Below, piece after piece: positions 35,230 to 44,565 of a stretch of 64,000 bases of DNA. The notes under the pieces were generated by a model. It saw nothing but the letters and a program-made list of their open reading frames with translations, searched no databases and had not been told where the DNA came from. Where the stretch lies: positions 2,480,001-2,544,000 of the forward strand of contig OY751486.1 of assembly GCA_963565915.1 (NCBI GenBank). The letters run 5' to 3'. Within the stretch, counting starts at the first letter, position 1, and the number at the start of each line of letters is the position of its first letter. The position numbers and the translations under genes are program-made. The stretch is from Entoloma clypeatum. Taxonomy: Eukaryota > Basidiomycota > Agaricomycetes > Agaricales > Entolomataceae.

Positions 35230-37428
35230 CTAACATATGACTACGTTTGATTGAATGCGGCTATTGTCTCGGTCAGCTGGACGAGGCGAGGGGTTAGATT
35301 CAAAGAAGTGGGTGAAGTCCGCACTTACATTTGCTTCTTGGTATCGGCGCCAGATCCAATCAGGGTTGAATCGGCTTTTCCAGTATTTGCATACGCGATC
35401 ATCTGCGCGGTGGCTACCTTTGCAGTTGATGCAGCGACCTGCATGTTCGCAGTCCTTGCCATCGGGGGTGGGGAGGACTGGGGGGTTTGCCTTGGCGTTC
35501 CCGCGGCAGCAGGAGGCGAGGGCCCGATGGAATTCGACGGTGTGGGGTTCACCGCAGATGGGGCAGAGTTTGCTTTTGAGAGGGCAGATCCGAGCGTTGG
35601 ACGGATGGCCGAATCGCCAGCAGCGGTTGCATTGAGGCACTCCAACGTGCTTCTCGGCGGGGTTCAGGACGAGTCGGTAAGGGCCATACATGAAGGCCTT
35701 TCCGGCTAAGTTCTTGAGAACAAGACCCCCCTTGGAGTCTTCGATGTCGAACCAGATGGTCCCGGTGCTAGACGACGGGGAATTTCTGGCGAGGCGGGGC
35801 TTCGAGTTCTCGTAGTAAGAGAACTCGCGGGCAAAGGGGGCGGACGCCATTATGTCGACGACCTGGCTCTCCGAAAGGGGAACGAGGCGGCCGGATTTCG
35901 GGTCGCGTTGTGGGGTGAGCCCGTAGTACGGGAAGTCGCAGATTTTGAGACTCGATTTGGAGGTGGGTACCTCCACTCGAAGTTCAGTGTTGGGGGCCGA
36001 ATGAGCGCTAGCGGCGAGCTTGGACTCGAAAAGGGCTTTGAAAACATTGAGGTCGTCCTCGTCGGGGACTTCGTCGGTCGCCAGGGAGAGACCCCCCCGG
36101 TTTGACTCAACGGAAGTGACGCGGATCGTCCTCTTTGCGTTGCCCAGATGCCCGTTGATCTGGGTGAAGATAGTCTCCACCGCCCAGGGAAAGGGGGGGG
36201 AGGTGTAAACGGAGACGGACTTGCGAGACCGTCCTGACGTGGTAAACCGCTTCTGCTTCTTTCGGCGGGCCTGGGAGGCAGAAGGGGAGGTGGGCCTAAT
36301 AGCAGCCGTGGCTTGCTGTAGGGCAATGGTAGTGGTGGCAGGGAACGTCTTGGCCATGGCGACCAAGGTTTCCTGCTGTGACTCGGCAGCGGACTTGCGT
36401 TTTTTCGACGCAGTGGACCAGGGTTGGGCTGCAGCTACAACAGCGGGCGGGGGAGCCCACGCTGAGCCTGCAAGGCCGGAGGGTTGTCGCTTCGCCGGGG
36501 GCGAGGGGACGGGGCGGGATAGGAGTTTGGCCTTCTCGCGAGCGAGGCGGCCGGATGCTCCAGCTGACGCGGACATGCGGGGAGTGGGTTTGGCTGTCTT
36601 CGGGAAGGAAGGCAGCTTCTTCTTGGGCGGCGGAGGTTTGTGGTCCTTTGCCGCGACAATGTTTTCGGGGGCCGACGTGAACGCCGATACCCCAGGGATC
36701 TTGACGAGGCGGTCAATTAAGACGCCCAATCCAGTGAGACGAACGCCGGAGGGGTCATCCCCTTCGGCATATTCGGTGAGCGCACCGACATCCGCAAGGG
36801 TGTGGATGAGGGAGGCTGTAGCGGTGCAGAGCTGGTCTGCAGTGGATTGGTCAATAGACCGGCGTTGAGATGCGGTCCAGGTGACCAGGTCTCGTACGGA
36901 GGCAACGGAAGCGAGGGCGGCGTTGAAGTCGGACGACAACGTGTCCGCGGAGCCTTGCAACAAGCAGGGGCCTGCAAGTTCGCTGTTGTAGCCTAGGGTG
37001 GCCGGCATGCCGGGGGCATCGACGTTCATGGGAGCGTCGGAGCGATCAGCGGGGGCCGGGGAGGGAGGGCGATCCGAGCTATCGGAGTCGTCTGAGGTGG
37101 GGGATGCAGGGCGAGGGGTGGCAGACCCGGCGGATCCCATAGAGATGTTGCTGCCCTGGGGAGAGGGGGGGCGTGCAGAGGGGGCCTTTTTCTTGTATCG
37201 GCCGCCGGGGGGGCCAACAGGAGCAAGGGCGGATGTCGGTGCGGTAGCAGCCATGGCGGCTACCGTAGACGCTGTGGAGTAAGGACCTGTCGTTGCAGAC
37301 GCTCCCACAGGGACGGCGGGGGTTGCAGACCAGTCAGCTTTTTGGGATGTGGACGACCTCGTTTGAGGAGGAGGTCTCGGGTTGTCGGAGGGGATCGCAG
37401 CCGATCTAGGGATCGGCTTTGGAGCCAT
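35230..37428 (-). CDS. LINE-1 ORF1: zinc-knuckle RNA-binding (gag-like) protein
   Basis: 732 residues, intact. The N-terminal half is low-complexity Pro/Ser/Ala-rich with basic patches. The C-terminal region carries three Cys/His knuckles at about 605-690 (CNRCWRFGHPSNARIC; CPICGEPHTVEFH with a following CC; CINCKGSHRADDRVC). This layout is typical of ORF1 proteins of Tad1/I/R1-like LINEs, which coat the element RNA. Its stop codon overlaps the ORF2 start in ATGTTAG (35236-35230). The second LINE copy encodes a nearly identical 732-residue protein at 57588-59786. Confidence 0.9.
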   Translation of the reverse strand: MAPKPIPRSAAIPSDNPRPPPQTRSSTSQKADWSATPAVPVGASATTGPYSTASTVAAMAATAPTSALAPVGPPGGRYKKKAPSARPPSPQGSNISMGSAGSATPRPASPTSDDSDSSDRPPSPAPADRSDAPMNVDAPGMPATLGYNSELAGPCLLQGSADTLSSDFNAALASVASVRDLVTWTASQRRSIDQSTADQLCTATASLIHTLADVGALTEYAEGDDPSGVRLTGLGVLIDRLVKIPGVSAFTSAPENIVAAKDHKPPPPKKKLPSFPKTAKPTPRMSASAGASGRLAREKAKLLSRPVPSPPAKRQPSGLAGSAWAPPPAVVAAAQPWSTASKKRKSAAESQQETLVAMAKTFPATTTIALQQATAAIRPTSPSASQARRKKQKRFTTSGRSRKSVSVYTSPPFPWAVETIFTQINGHLGNAKRTIRVTSVESNRGGLSLATDEVPDEDDLNVFKALFESKLAASAHSAPNTELRVEVPTSKSSLKICDFPYYGLTPQRDPKSGRLVPLSESQVVDIMASAPFAREFSYYENSKPRLARNSPSSSTGTIWFDIEDSKGGLVLKNLAGKAFMYGPYRLVLNPAEKHVGVPQCNRCWRFGHPSNARICPLKSKLCPICGEPHTVEFHRALASCCRGNAKANPPVLPTPDGKDCEHAGRCINCKGSHRADDRVCKYWKSRFNPDWIWRRYQEANVSADFTHFFESNPSPRPADRDNSRIQSNVVIC

Positions 37429-37583
37429 GTTGAAATGAGTCGAGTGTTTCGCCTAGGATAGCGATAGCAAGAGGATCGGATGGTACGATGGAGCGGGGGC
37501 TCAACAACGAGGGAGACTGCGACCAGGATGTGGCTGTGCACGTCGTGGTAACAAGTCAAGAAGCGGTGGACGTCCCATCGTCT

Positions 37584-38391
37584 ATCTCCAAAGATGAGAG
37601 TCATAAAGGAGGTGAAAAAAAAATGCGGATGTCATCGGATATGAGAGCGGAGTAGGTCGGAAATCAGAGGTGGAGGTGTCAGAGGTGTCCTGAAAGAATC
37701 AATGTGTCGAAAAGATCATAATGCCAATTTATTGACAAGTGCCAGAGGTTGTTTGGAATGCTTGCAGATGCAAGTAGTGAACTGTCTGCAGCCAGGGTTG
37801 CAAGTATACACCATGTAACTGCAAGATAGGCATAGTGCAGACATCGGAGGTGACCAGAGGTCGGAGTGACCAAAGTCGGAGGACAGAGTTTGCAAAAGTG
37901 GCAACAATACCAACTTAAGCAATAAGACGTTGAGGGCTTGCACTCTTCAGAAAATGGATGGAAAAGGTACTGGCCCAATACCCAAACAATGCAAAGATTG
38001 TGAAGTGGGTGAGCTAGTGGTATCCTATAACCATAGAAATTCGAGCCAAGCAAGGGTTTCACAAAATGTGACAGGCGTTCACCAAAAGCAAGTGGAGCGG
38101 AGTTAACCGGAGGTCGGAGATGATCAACCACAAATGAATGGGTCAACCAAAGTGAATGGACATAAAGACAGATGATTTTGTGAATGAGGACAAGGTGGAT
38201 GTCAATGACCCAAAAAATGGGGAGACATCGGAGATGTCGGAGGTCTGCAAGTGGAGTAGGATGTTGAAGGATGAATGGAGAGATGTGTCCTAATCCAGAC
38301 CTAAACTTGAAAGACCAGATTGTAAGGCCAGGATGGAATAGGATCGGAGGGGTGCAGAGTGATTGAAAGAGGGTGTCAAAGGAATGGTGTG
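37584..38391. other. Non-coding interior of the non-autonomous LTR element (right part)
   Basis: Continuation of the interior beyond the nested LINE. Purine-rich with ggtcgga/gcagac-type repeats. No coding frame with recognisable content. It contains the 5' leader of the element when read on the minus strand. Confidence 0.55.
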
Positions 38392-38402
38392 AGTTCGAAT
38401 AT
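38392..38402 (-). promoter_or_regulatory. Primer-binding site of the non-autonomous element (self-primed type)
   Basis: On the minus strand, 2 nt after the LTR end, ATATTCGAACT is the exact reverse complement of AGTTCGAATAT at 38713-38703 inside the adjacent LTR (11 nt). Confidence 0.75.
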
Positions 38403-38404
38403 AC

Positions 38405-38993
38405 TGTCACGTAGCGTGTTTTTCAATGTTGGAAAACATCGGATGCATCGGAGCAGTCGGAGCGGAGTAGCGGATGAACGGATGCGACAAGTCTGACGTC
38501 TTGCAGAAAGGACCTGGCTTCAACTTATGTGTTGCGCCCCATTCTTTGACGTGGTCCTAGATTTCGGATTGGCAGATGTCGGAGGATGAGAGGAGCAGAT
38601 GTGCGGAGCAGATGTGCGGAGGTGGAGACGTGAGAAGGAGGATGAGGACGAAAGGCAAAGGAATAGATTGGTGGAACGTATGGCAACGTATAGTGACGTA
38701 TAATATTCGAACTGAGGAACTACGACAGAATTCATACTACTTATAGTAAACCAGAAGTGGGTCAGTAACTACTATAGGTAAGGTGTGGATGTCGGAGTTA
38801 CTCATCGGAGCAATCGGAGTACGGAGAGGAGCAAATGCAAAATCAACATCAAGATGTCTACTTGTCAGCATAAGTAGAATGTTAACTAGTAGAGATGTCA
38901 ATAAGTACTATTATGAAGATCATCGGATGTCGGACCGGATAAAACGTCGGAGTCATTGGATGTGTCGGATGTATGAATTGCATGGTTATGACA
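38405..38993 (-). repeat. LTR (5' in element orientation) of the non-autonomous element
   Basis: 589 bp with TGTCA...TGACA ends. On the minus strand it carries a TATAAG box at 38745-38740 and the predicted RNA 5' end at 38713. It differs from the other LTR by ccga/ctga, ggg/gga, two gcgg/gcag, tat/tac and ccag/ccgg. Confidence 0.92.
38703..38745 (-). promoter_or_regulatory. TATA box and predicted self-primer of the non-autonomous element
   Basis: Minus-strand TATAAG at 38745-38740. AGTTCGAATAT begins at 38713, 32 nt downstream, and is complementary to the primer-binding site at 38392-38402. Confidence 0.7.
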
Positions 38994-38998
38994 TCTAT

Positions 38999-40170
38999 AG
39001 GCAATTGTTTGTAACGATTTGTCAGAGCCAGCGGGGGAATTACTGGTTGATGTTTACAAAACCCTGCTGCCCTGCAGCTTGTCCATTGGGATTCAGCGCA
39101 GGCGCGCTATTCACACCCATTTGTCCATTTGTGGCTTGACACACTTGATGCCTTGCCGTTATCTGCCTCAGAATTTCTTCCTCCTTGTGCTCATCAATTT
39201 GTTCGATCATTGCCGCTTGTACCCTGCACTGCGGCTGCCTGCAATCTCAGGTGAAATGCCCCTGTCCACCACAGTTATAGCAATTACCAGGAGCTCATTG
39301 CTGGTTTCTGTCAATGTTCATCGCATTCGGATTGCGTCATTGCTGCTGCTAACCGTTTTGCTGGGGACGGTACCCTCCATTCTGTTGTTGCCCAAAGGGC
39401 CTTCCAAAATTATTCTGGCCTTGCAACCGCGGTGCTTGCTGATTCTGAGGGTGATTTCCCCATTGGTTCCCTTGTTTTTGAGGTCCCTGCCTCATTCCTT
39501 GCCTCATGGCGTAATTCTCTTCAGCCCTTCCGATGGCTGAGATTTCCTCGACGGTTTCCTGCATAGTGTCCTGACATCTTCCTTGCTGAAATAATTGTTG
39601 TATGGTTGAGTCCCAGGCATTTCTCTCCAGTAAGGAAATTCCATGATGATCCTCAATTTTCCCTTTGATTGCCAGTGTTTCAAACTGCGTAATCCAATCG
39701 TCTGTCTTCATTTGGTTCTGTTTGAACCCTTCTATCTTTGCTCTGGCCCATTCCACTTTGGTGGTAGGGCGAAACCTTGTGGTAATTTCATAGATCAAGT
39801 TTCGATACGTTGGCCAGTCATTTGATTCCATGCATTGAGTGAGTCGTGTCTTCCCATACGTCCCTGCAATCGGCCCATCTAATTGGGACCAGACTGCGAT
39901 ACAGATTTCATCATTCCTATGTAACAAATCTCGATTTACTTGGATCCACGTGAGTATTTTTGCCCACCATCCCAAAAACAGGGGTCGGGATCCATTATAT
40001 TTGCCAGGATCTGCGGTTGTCGATTCTTTGGCCTGGTCGGTGCAGAGGAGGAGGAGGTGGTGTAATGGGGGGGTCGGGATGCTCAGGGATTTTGGGGGCT
40101 TCATCCTGAAAATCTTGGTTGTCCATGATGGTGTTTTGACAGGGGGGGGGGGGGGTTTTGGTTTGAACAA
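38999..40170 (-). pseudogene. Gypsy element A gag remnant
   Basis: Minus-strand capsid-type gag: NGSRPLFLGWWAKILTWIQ, DICIAVWSQLDGP-like wording with GTYGKTRL, then RFRPTTKVEWARAKIEGF and WITQFETLAIKGK. A Q/N/G-rich linker follows. Downstream (39290-39247) a zinc knuckle reads CYNCGGQGHFT-stop-DC; the stop TGA at 39249-39247 sits where Arg (CGA) is usual. The frame continues through the excised insertion site into 22638. An alternative start in the Pro-rich segment around 40170 is possible. This is the gag half of the same element whose pol lies at 19596-22638, now 16 kb away. Confidence 0.82.
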
Positions 40171-40689
40171 TAGTACCTTACGTCAGGCGTGCAACCCTGT
40201 TCTGATGCTTAGGCAAAAAAAAAAATCTGAAAGGAAAGCCCAAAGAACGATCTGTCTACCCAGGCAGTCGGGATGCCTGAATGGAGGAAGATCTGGGAAA
40301 GATGAAGTCCACGCGGTCAACACCCCTACATGCGCTGGACTGGTCGAATCAAGCTGTTGAGGAGTCGGGGCCTGGAACACCTGTTGCGAACTAGACATGT
40401 ACGGTCTTCTTTTCCAAACCATCACATGCGCCAGCAACTTCCCCGAAGGTTGGATGTGTCGGCCTTTGGTCACCTCAACACAGGACGGGCTCAATGTTTC
40501 CCTATGTGTCTCGAACAGCAATGCTAGTTCTAGTGGGTGCACCAAGTGTTTCTCTTCTTATCCCTGAAGTCCGGGAGGTCCCCCTTAATGCTAGGGTCCA
40601 CGCATAGATGTGTACTTTTGACAAAAAAGCATGAAACAGCGAGGTTGAAAATGGAGGAAAGAGAAGTGAGTTTGGGCAGGCGAGTTTAG

Positions 40690-40699
40690 AGCTTGTTCT
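40690..40699 (-). promoter_or_regulatory. Gypsy A primer-binding site (self-primed type)
   Basis: On the minus strand AGAACAAGCT begins 2 nt after the proposed LTR end. It is the reverse complement of AGCTTGTTCT at 40828-40819 in the LTR (10 nt). This match helped set the LTR boundary. Confidence 0.65.
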
Positions 40700-40701
40700 T
40701 C

Positions 40702-41023
40702 TGTTGAGGCGACGCTAAGTCTAACGACGTTGCGAGCCCAAACTTCTGAACTTAGAGGAAAATTGTGGAAAGATGATGAAGATGCTGTATTGCCAAGAGA
40801 CCCAGTGGGAATCTCAAGAGAACAAGCTATCGAATACAAGTGAAGGTACCCTACTTATATATGTAAGTACCATGAGGCTGCATTGAGGCAGCGTCATGCT
40901 GCGCAATATTGATAAGATGTCCTCATGTATGATACGATGTAGATAAGATAAGATCGAAGTAAGATAAGATAAAGTGAAAAGTGAAAATATGATCATAACA
41001 ACAACTGTAAATCATGATCAACA
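40702..41023 (-). repeat. 5' LTR of gypsy element A (single copy)
   Basis: 322 bp bounded by TGTTGA/TCAACA. On the minus strand it has TATAAG at 40859-40854, and 31 nt further on the predicted RNA 5' end at 40828. Only one LTR copy is in the window because the 3' end of the element is lost. The right boundary rests on the short inverted repeat and is less certain than the left one. Confidence 0.65.
40819..40859 (-). promoter_or_regulatory. Gypsy A TATA box and predicted self-primer
   Basis: Minus-strand TATAAG at 40859; AGCTTGTTCT begins at 40828, 31 nt downstream. It is complementary to 40690-40699. Confidence 0.65.
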
Positions 41024-41728
41024 GTGCATTCATGGGTTTCCTCAATACAAAAACCAATGTTTTCTTACTTCCTCCTTTCCACAAACACTTTACTCTACAT
41101 GTACTGTACATATACTATTGAAACAGTGTATGTAAACCTATTCAGACCCTTCAAATAAAATTCAGGACTTGATAAGGTGAATATGAGCAAAATAGGTCGA
41201 AATTTTGACCAAAAATTTTTATTTCAGCTTTGGATTCTCCTCATTCAGAAGATCTCACAGCACATTTGTTTTTCAAATTTGGTTCATTCATTAGGAAGAT
41301 ATAACACTTTTACTGAAATCTGCACATTTCATTATTTCTATCTTATCTGGACTTCTAAAAATTATACAAAGTGCTTCAGAAGGTTAATACATGTCTCATA
41401 TGCTGTTCTATCACTTGCAACTATTATTAGACCATGAGGAAGGCACCATGCACACCTGCGTGATGCATTTTGTGCATTGTTTACTATTATTTGGTGTAGA
41501 GCATGGCACCTCTATAACTTAAAATCTGTGGCATCATTCCATAAAATCAACACATATTTATTGACATATGATACTCTGCTACATAATTGATATAGTCTGC
41601 AAGCTTACTTCCTTCTGTGTAGCCATATTAAGGTGAAATGTGATGTTTTGAGTTTGTTTACATATATTTGACACATTTGATGTGTGCTGTGATGTGGTCT
41701 TTCACCGGTTTGGTTTGATCTGGTCTCA
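41024..41728. other. AT-rich intergenic region, nothing recognised
   Basis: Low-GC spacer between gypsy A and the hAT MITE. Frames are short and lack any domain. Base composition differs sharply from the neighbouring host genes, which suggests old degenerated transposon or spacer DNA. Confidence 0.45.
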
Positions 41729-41736
41729 GTCTAATT

Positions 41737-42624
41737 TAGTGCTGGGTCTAGAACTCTGATGTATTATACCAGGCTGTATAATACTGGTATCCTACATTCT
41801 GTATGTATTATACATCTGAGGTCCCAGAACCCTAGTATAATATGGTATTAAAGACCTAAAAACCCTTGAAATTTCAGAATTAAATAGCTAAGTGATCTAC
41901 TGGTAACAAGCACTCTAATTGGGGAGAAATTGAGTCCAGCCTTTGTTTTGCTCTGATTGGTTTTGGTGAGTTTTGCATTTCCTGTTTGATCAACACCCAA
42001 GTTCAATTTATGGCCGGGGCAATGAACGAGGATCAACATTTTGCACTCAAGGATGCTGCCAGACAATTCCTGGAAGACCCAGGCTTCTCCCATGTGCAAG
42101 TTGAGGATGCCATGTTGGCGTGTTTGATTTGCAATGAGATGGAGCTGATGCCATGAAATGGTTGGGATATTGGACCACACTTACATTGTATGAGGAACAA
42201 TTGGGATGGTAATATGGGTTGGGCTTCAGAGGTGCATTGATTTATATGTATTTCATTTTGGTGACTCCTCAATCAGTCAGATTGATATTGATGTGATGGA
42301 TAATAATATCAACACGCTGAGTCAAGAAACGGCATTTTGCAGCCAACCTCGGGCTCAGTGCTCAGCACTCAGCTCTCAACCCAAGTCCTTCAATTGCAGC
42401 AGCCGATTGTGAAGTGGAGCAACAGGGATGACTAAATAGTGTTTTATACCAATTATACATATATTTCATATGATACATACAGTATAATATGGTTTTATAC
42501 AAAAGAATTTTGGCCCTGCAGGCCTGTATAAAACAAGAAATACCTATGGTACTTACGAGACACCAGCACCACTTGGCGCGCTGATGTATCATACCATGCC
42601 AAATGTGATTTAGACCCAGCACTA
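41737..42624. mobile_element. Non-autonomous hAT element (888 bp)
   Basis: Perfect 14-bp terminal inverted repeats TAGTGCTGGGTCTA (41737-41750 and complement 42611-42624). They are flanked by a perfect 8-bp target duplication gtctaatt (41729-41736 and 42625-42632). The interior is AT-rich with several tataata/tatgata-type motifs near both ends and no transposase. The 8-bp duplication and TIR wording fit hAT. Mobilisation would need a transposase from elsewhere in the genome. Confidence 0.9.
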
Positions 42625-42915
42625 GTCTAATTCACGAAAAAGTAAACTGACCTTCGAACACTAACCACAGATGATCAGCTGACAAGCCAAACAGTAATCA
42701 GTAGATTAATCAGTACTTACGATCTCCCATAAGTGCGGCCAAATAACTATACATATAGTCAATAAACAGACATGACCAAATATATGTACACACCCCAGAG
42801 CGCCTCCTCACTGGTCCGCTTCCAAGCGCATTCCTCGCTCTGACCTATCAACAGAAGGTGAGATCACTTAGGCTGTACTGAGACAACTTGAACCTAGATC
42901 TTCCCGTTTTCCAGC
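42625..42915. other. Upstream region of the 42916 gene
   Basis: Short AT-rich spacer with the right target duplication of the hAT element. It probably holds the promoter and 5' UTR of the following gene. Confidence 0.4.
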
Positions 42916-43985
42916 ATGACCGACGAAATTCTGAGAAAATTGAAAACCTCCTCGGATGGCGACCTGATTTTAAAAGACGAATCTATCTTGTGCGCAGCGG
43001 AGACCGATTCCATTGGGAAGGATGACCATTGGTCTGCCGATGGACTGTATCGCCATCTTTGTCTGCTGAAAGATCTTGTTCCGCGTAACGTGCGTTTAAA
43101 TTCCTCGACGTCGAAATTCGAAGAAAAAAGCCCTCTTTTTTTTTTTTTTTTTTCTAAACAGAAACAAATTTGATTCTCCAGAACGAAGCTGCGGCACGTT
43201 TGTGGATAGACGCATTCCTTTTCCGTGTCACCTCCATGTCGCCTGCCGGTTCGAAAATTGTTCTCAACGTCGAGCATAATGTTCTGCCTTTTGCCCAAAG
43301 CCTCACCACGACGAGCTTCGACTCTTTGTCCGGCTTCGTCAACTTCACGGCGATATTGACCGCCAAAGCACAAAGTCCGTCCGAATTTTTCCTTCTCCTT
43401 CTTCACTCAATTTTTTTCTCTTTTTTTTTTGGTCAGGGGGCCTATTGAAGGATTGCAGAAGGATTGCAGGCTCAGGCCATTGCCAGCGCAAAATCATGCA
43501 CTTTTCGTTACAGAAGCCCAAGGACCAGATCAGAGGCTTGAGAGCCACGTCCCGCAAGCGATCAAGGAGATGTTTGCGTGTGCGAAGCAGATAGGGTGAG
43601 TCGATTTTACACTCCTCAAGGCTTTACTGTAGAACCCTTTTCCAGTCTAAAAAATTTCCTCCAGAAGAACAATCATCCGTGCAGCGCTGACGAACGGACA
43701 CGGTTGGATTTTCTTGGTCCTCCGAATCAACGATGACGGCAACGGTGGCAAGTATTTACAATCCGACGAGATGGGCATCATGTTGCACGCCGGGATGGGG
43801 GTTTCCAGCGAGGCTTGCTCTTTGATTGCGGCGATCATCGTACATTGGGTAGGTTTTAATGACTCAAATGTGACCATGCCCAGTGCTGAATACTGTACTT
43901 ACTTTCGTTTCGCGGGCTCTAGATCCAGCATAGTCATGAAGAGATTGGAGCTGATGACTACTTTACAATCGCCACGACTGCATAA
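42916..43985 (+). CDS. Conserved basidiomycete protein of unknown function
   Basis: Five exons with agreeing phases: 42916-43089, 43182-43378, 43437-43595, 43665-43848, 43923-43985 (258 residues). Readable blocks are NEAAARLWIDAFLFRVTSM and VVLN-like IVLNVEHNVLP, then LSGFVNFTAILTA, HALFVTEAQGPDQ and IRAALTNGHGWIFLVLRIN. It ends with EEIGADDYFTIATTA. The ALTNG-WIFL and HW...EE-GADDYF wording recurs in many Agaricomycete hypothetical proteins. I recognise the pattern but know no function. There is no signal peptide or membrane segment, so it is probably intracellular. The exon 2 donor (gtccga rather than gtccgt one step earlier) was chosen because only it keeps the frame. Confidence 0.72.
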
Positions 43986-44565
43986 GTCTGCTTCACTTAC
44001 CCAGAATGTTGTAGGCCGTATCCCAGTTGCATCTACTGTATGCATATTTTCGATACAGTTTGGGATGCCTTTTCCCGCCATCAAGTTCGTTGATCGCTGT
44101 ACGATACAGCGATCAGAGCAACACCATCCCTGCGTCACCATCGTTCTTGTTTCCTTCTCGGCTGCGTCCACCACTGGCACGATGTCTCCAATTGGAGAGC
44201 GTTTTCCTCCTGGTGTACATGTACGTGTCATATCTGAACAACAACTACTGCTCTATTGCTCGTTGATTGCTCGTCGTTCTGGATGGAGGGCTGTGTTTTT
44301 TTCTCTTCACCTTCCACTGTGTCTGCTGAGGAATACAAATATGAATGTGAGCCTGAGGCTGCGTCAAGTCTTCGTACATTCTCACAGGCATCGTGAGACC
44401 GCATTATCGATGATCGGCAAATCATCGGTACTCAGGATGGCATTGACGTGGGAAGCGGGCCTTGCACCGCTTCAAGTTACCGCGTCCACCCATTCAACAA
44501 GGGTTATAAGTAGTACTCAAGCCCAACGGCATGATATACCATGCCCCTTGTATCTCCCACCAATC
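43986..44565. other. Intergenic region with a perfect short palindrome
   Basis: No gene seen. It contains an 11-bp perfect inverted repeat with a 3-nt loop at 44091-44115. The right part should be the promoter of the next gene. Confidence 0.45.
44091..44115. repeat. Perfect 11-bp inverted repeat (hairpin)
   Basis: TGATCGCTGTA, loop CGA, TACAGCGATCA. It could form a strong hairpin in RNA. Whether it belongs to the 3' UTR of the upstream gene or to the promoter of the downstream gene is unknown. Confidence 0.7.

Larger units (their letters stand above)
24017..35236 (-). pseudogene. LINE-1 ORF2 (endonuclease-RT-RNase H), split by gypsy element B
   Basis: The N-terminal part reads from the ATG at 35236 down to 31945; the C-terminal part reads from 24951 to the stop at 24017. 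Between them is gypsy B (24952-31939) with its actga duplication. The joining point corresponds to the intact gene at 54300 in the second LINE copy. Visible domains are an AP-type endonuclease (IIFVQEPPW; GGDFNCPSPLWDPE; DESDHRSI), RT with DLAQYFPSLN, GVGQGSALSP and SYVDDG, RNase H with IFTDSVNAI, and a C-terminal C-x-C...H...C cluster (VEQCDCG...HVFYKC). No other stop was seen in either half, so this copy was probably competent until the gypsy insertion. Confidence 0.9.
23921..37568 (-). mobile_element. LINE-1 copy: full-length RNase H-bearing non-LTR retrotransposon, interrupted by gypsy B
   Basis: Minus-strand element with an A-tail (T run 23921-23939) at its 3' end and a 5' end at 37568 (CACCGCTTCTTG). 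It is flanked by a perfect 15-bp target duplication gacgtcccatcgtct (23906-23920 and 37569-37583). Without gypsy B it is about 6.65 kb and collinear with the second copy at 53269-59928, which shares the same 5' terminus. It encodes ORF1 (zinc-knuckle protein) and ORF2 (endonuclease, RT, RNase H). ORF2 is broken only by gypsy B. The presence of RNase H and the domain layout suggest the Tad1/I group, which is inference. Confidence 0.92.
22639..38993 (-). mobile_element. Non-autonomous LTR retrotransposon (LARD/TRIM-like) carrying a nested LINE and gypsy element B
   Basis: Two 589-bp LTRs (22639-23227 and 38405-38993) with TGTCA...TGACA ends are flanked by the 5-bp target duplication tctat (22634-22638 and 38994-38998). 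Without the nested LINE (23921-37568 plus one TSD) the interior is only about 1.5 kb, with no coding sequence, so the founding element was about 2.7 kb. The interior is rich in cggag/cggatg-like repeats. Orientation is minus: the primer-binding site and TATA box are found only when it is read from the right end. The LTRs differ at six positions, five of them CpG transitions. It must have been mobilised by proteins of another element. Confidence 0.88.
19596..41023 (-). mobile_element. Gypsy element A: old, 3'-truncated Ty3/gypsy remnant split by later insertions
   Basis: Minus-strand element. Its 5' LTR is proposed at 40702-41023, gag lies at 38999-40170, and pol at 22638-19596. The interior is split by the 16-kb insertion at 22639-38993 and by a MITE at 21533-21837. 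Removing the large insertion and one TSD copy (tctat) rejoins an open frame across 22638/38999: ...KQLP from the right side and IDSYIHKD from the left. Removing the MITE also restores frame (EPMQ|EKSAEQK). The integrase breaks off at GYNAI near 19600, so the 3' end and 3' LTR are missing. Multiple stops and frameshifts show it is inactive. Confidence 0.85.

Noticed and set aside
38380..38404. tRNA-like TGGTGTGAGTTCGAA next to the LTR at 38405
   Set aside because: The TTCGAA to CCA spacing does not fit a tRNA 3' end, while the reverse reading gives an exact self-complementary match to the LTR.
40547..41125. Alternative LTR for gypsy A (TGTTTC...GAAACA) with a tRNA-like TGGTGCACCC next to it
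   Set aside because: The boundaries 40702-41023 give both an inverted repeat and a 2-nt-spaced self-priming match with the correct TATA distance. The alternative explains only a short tRNA-like motif.
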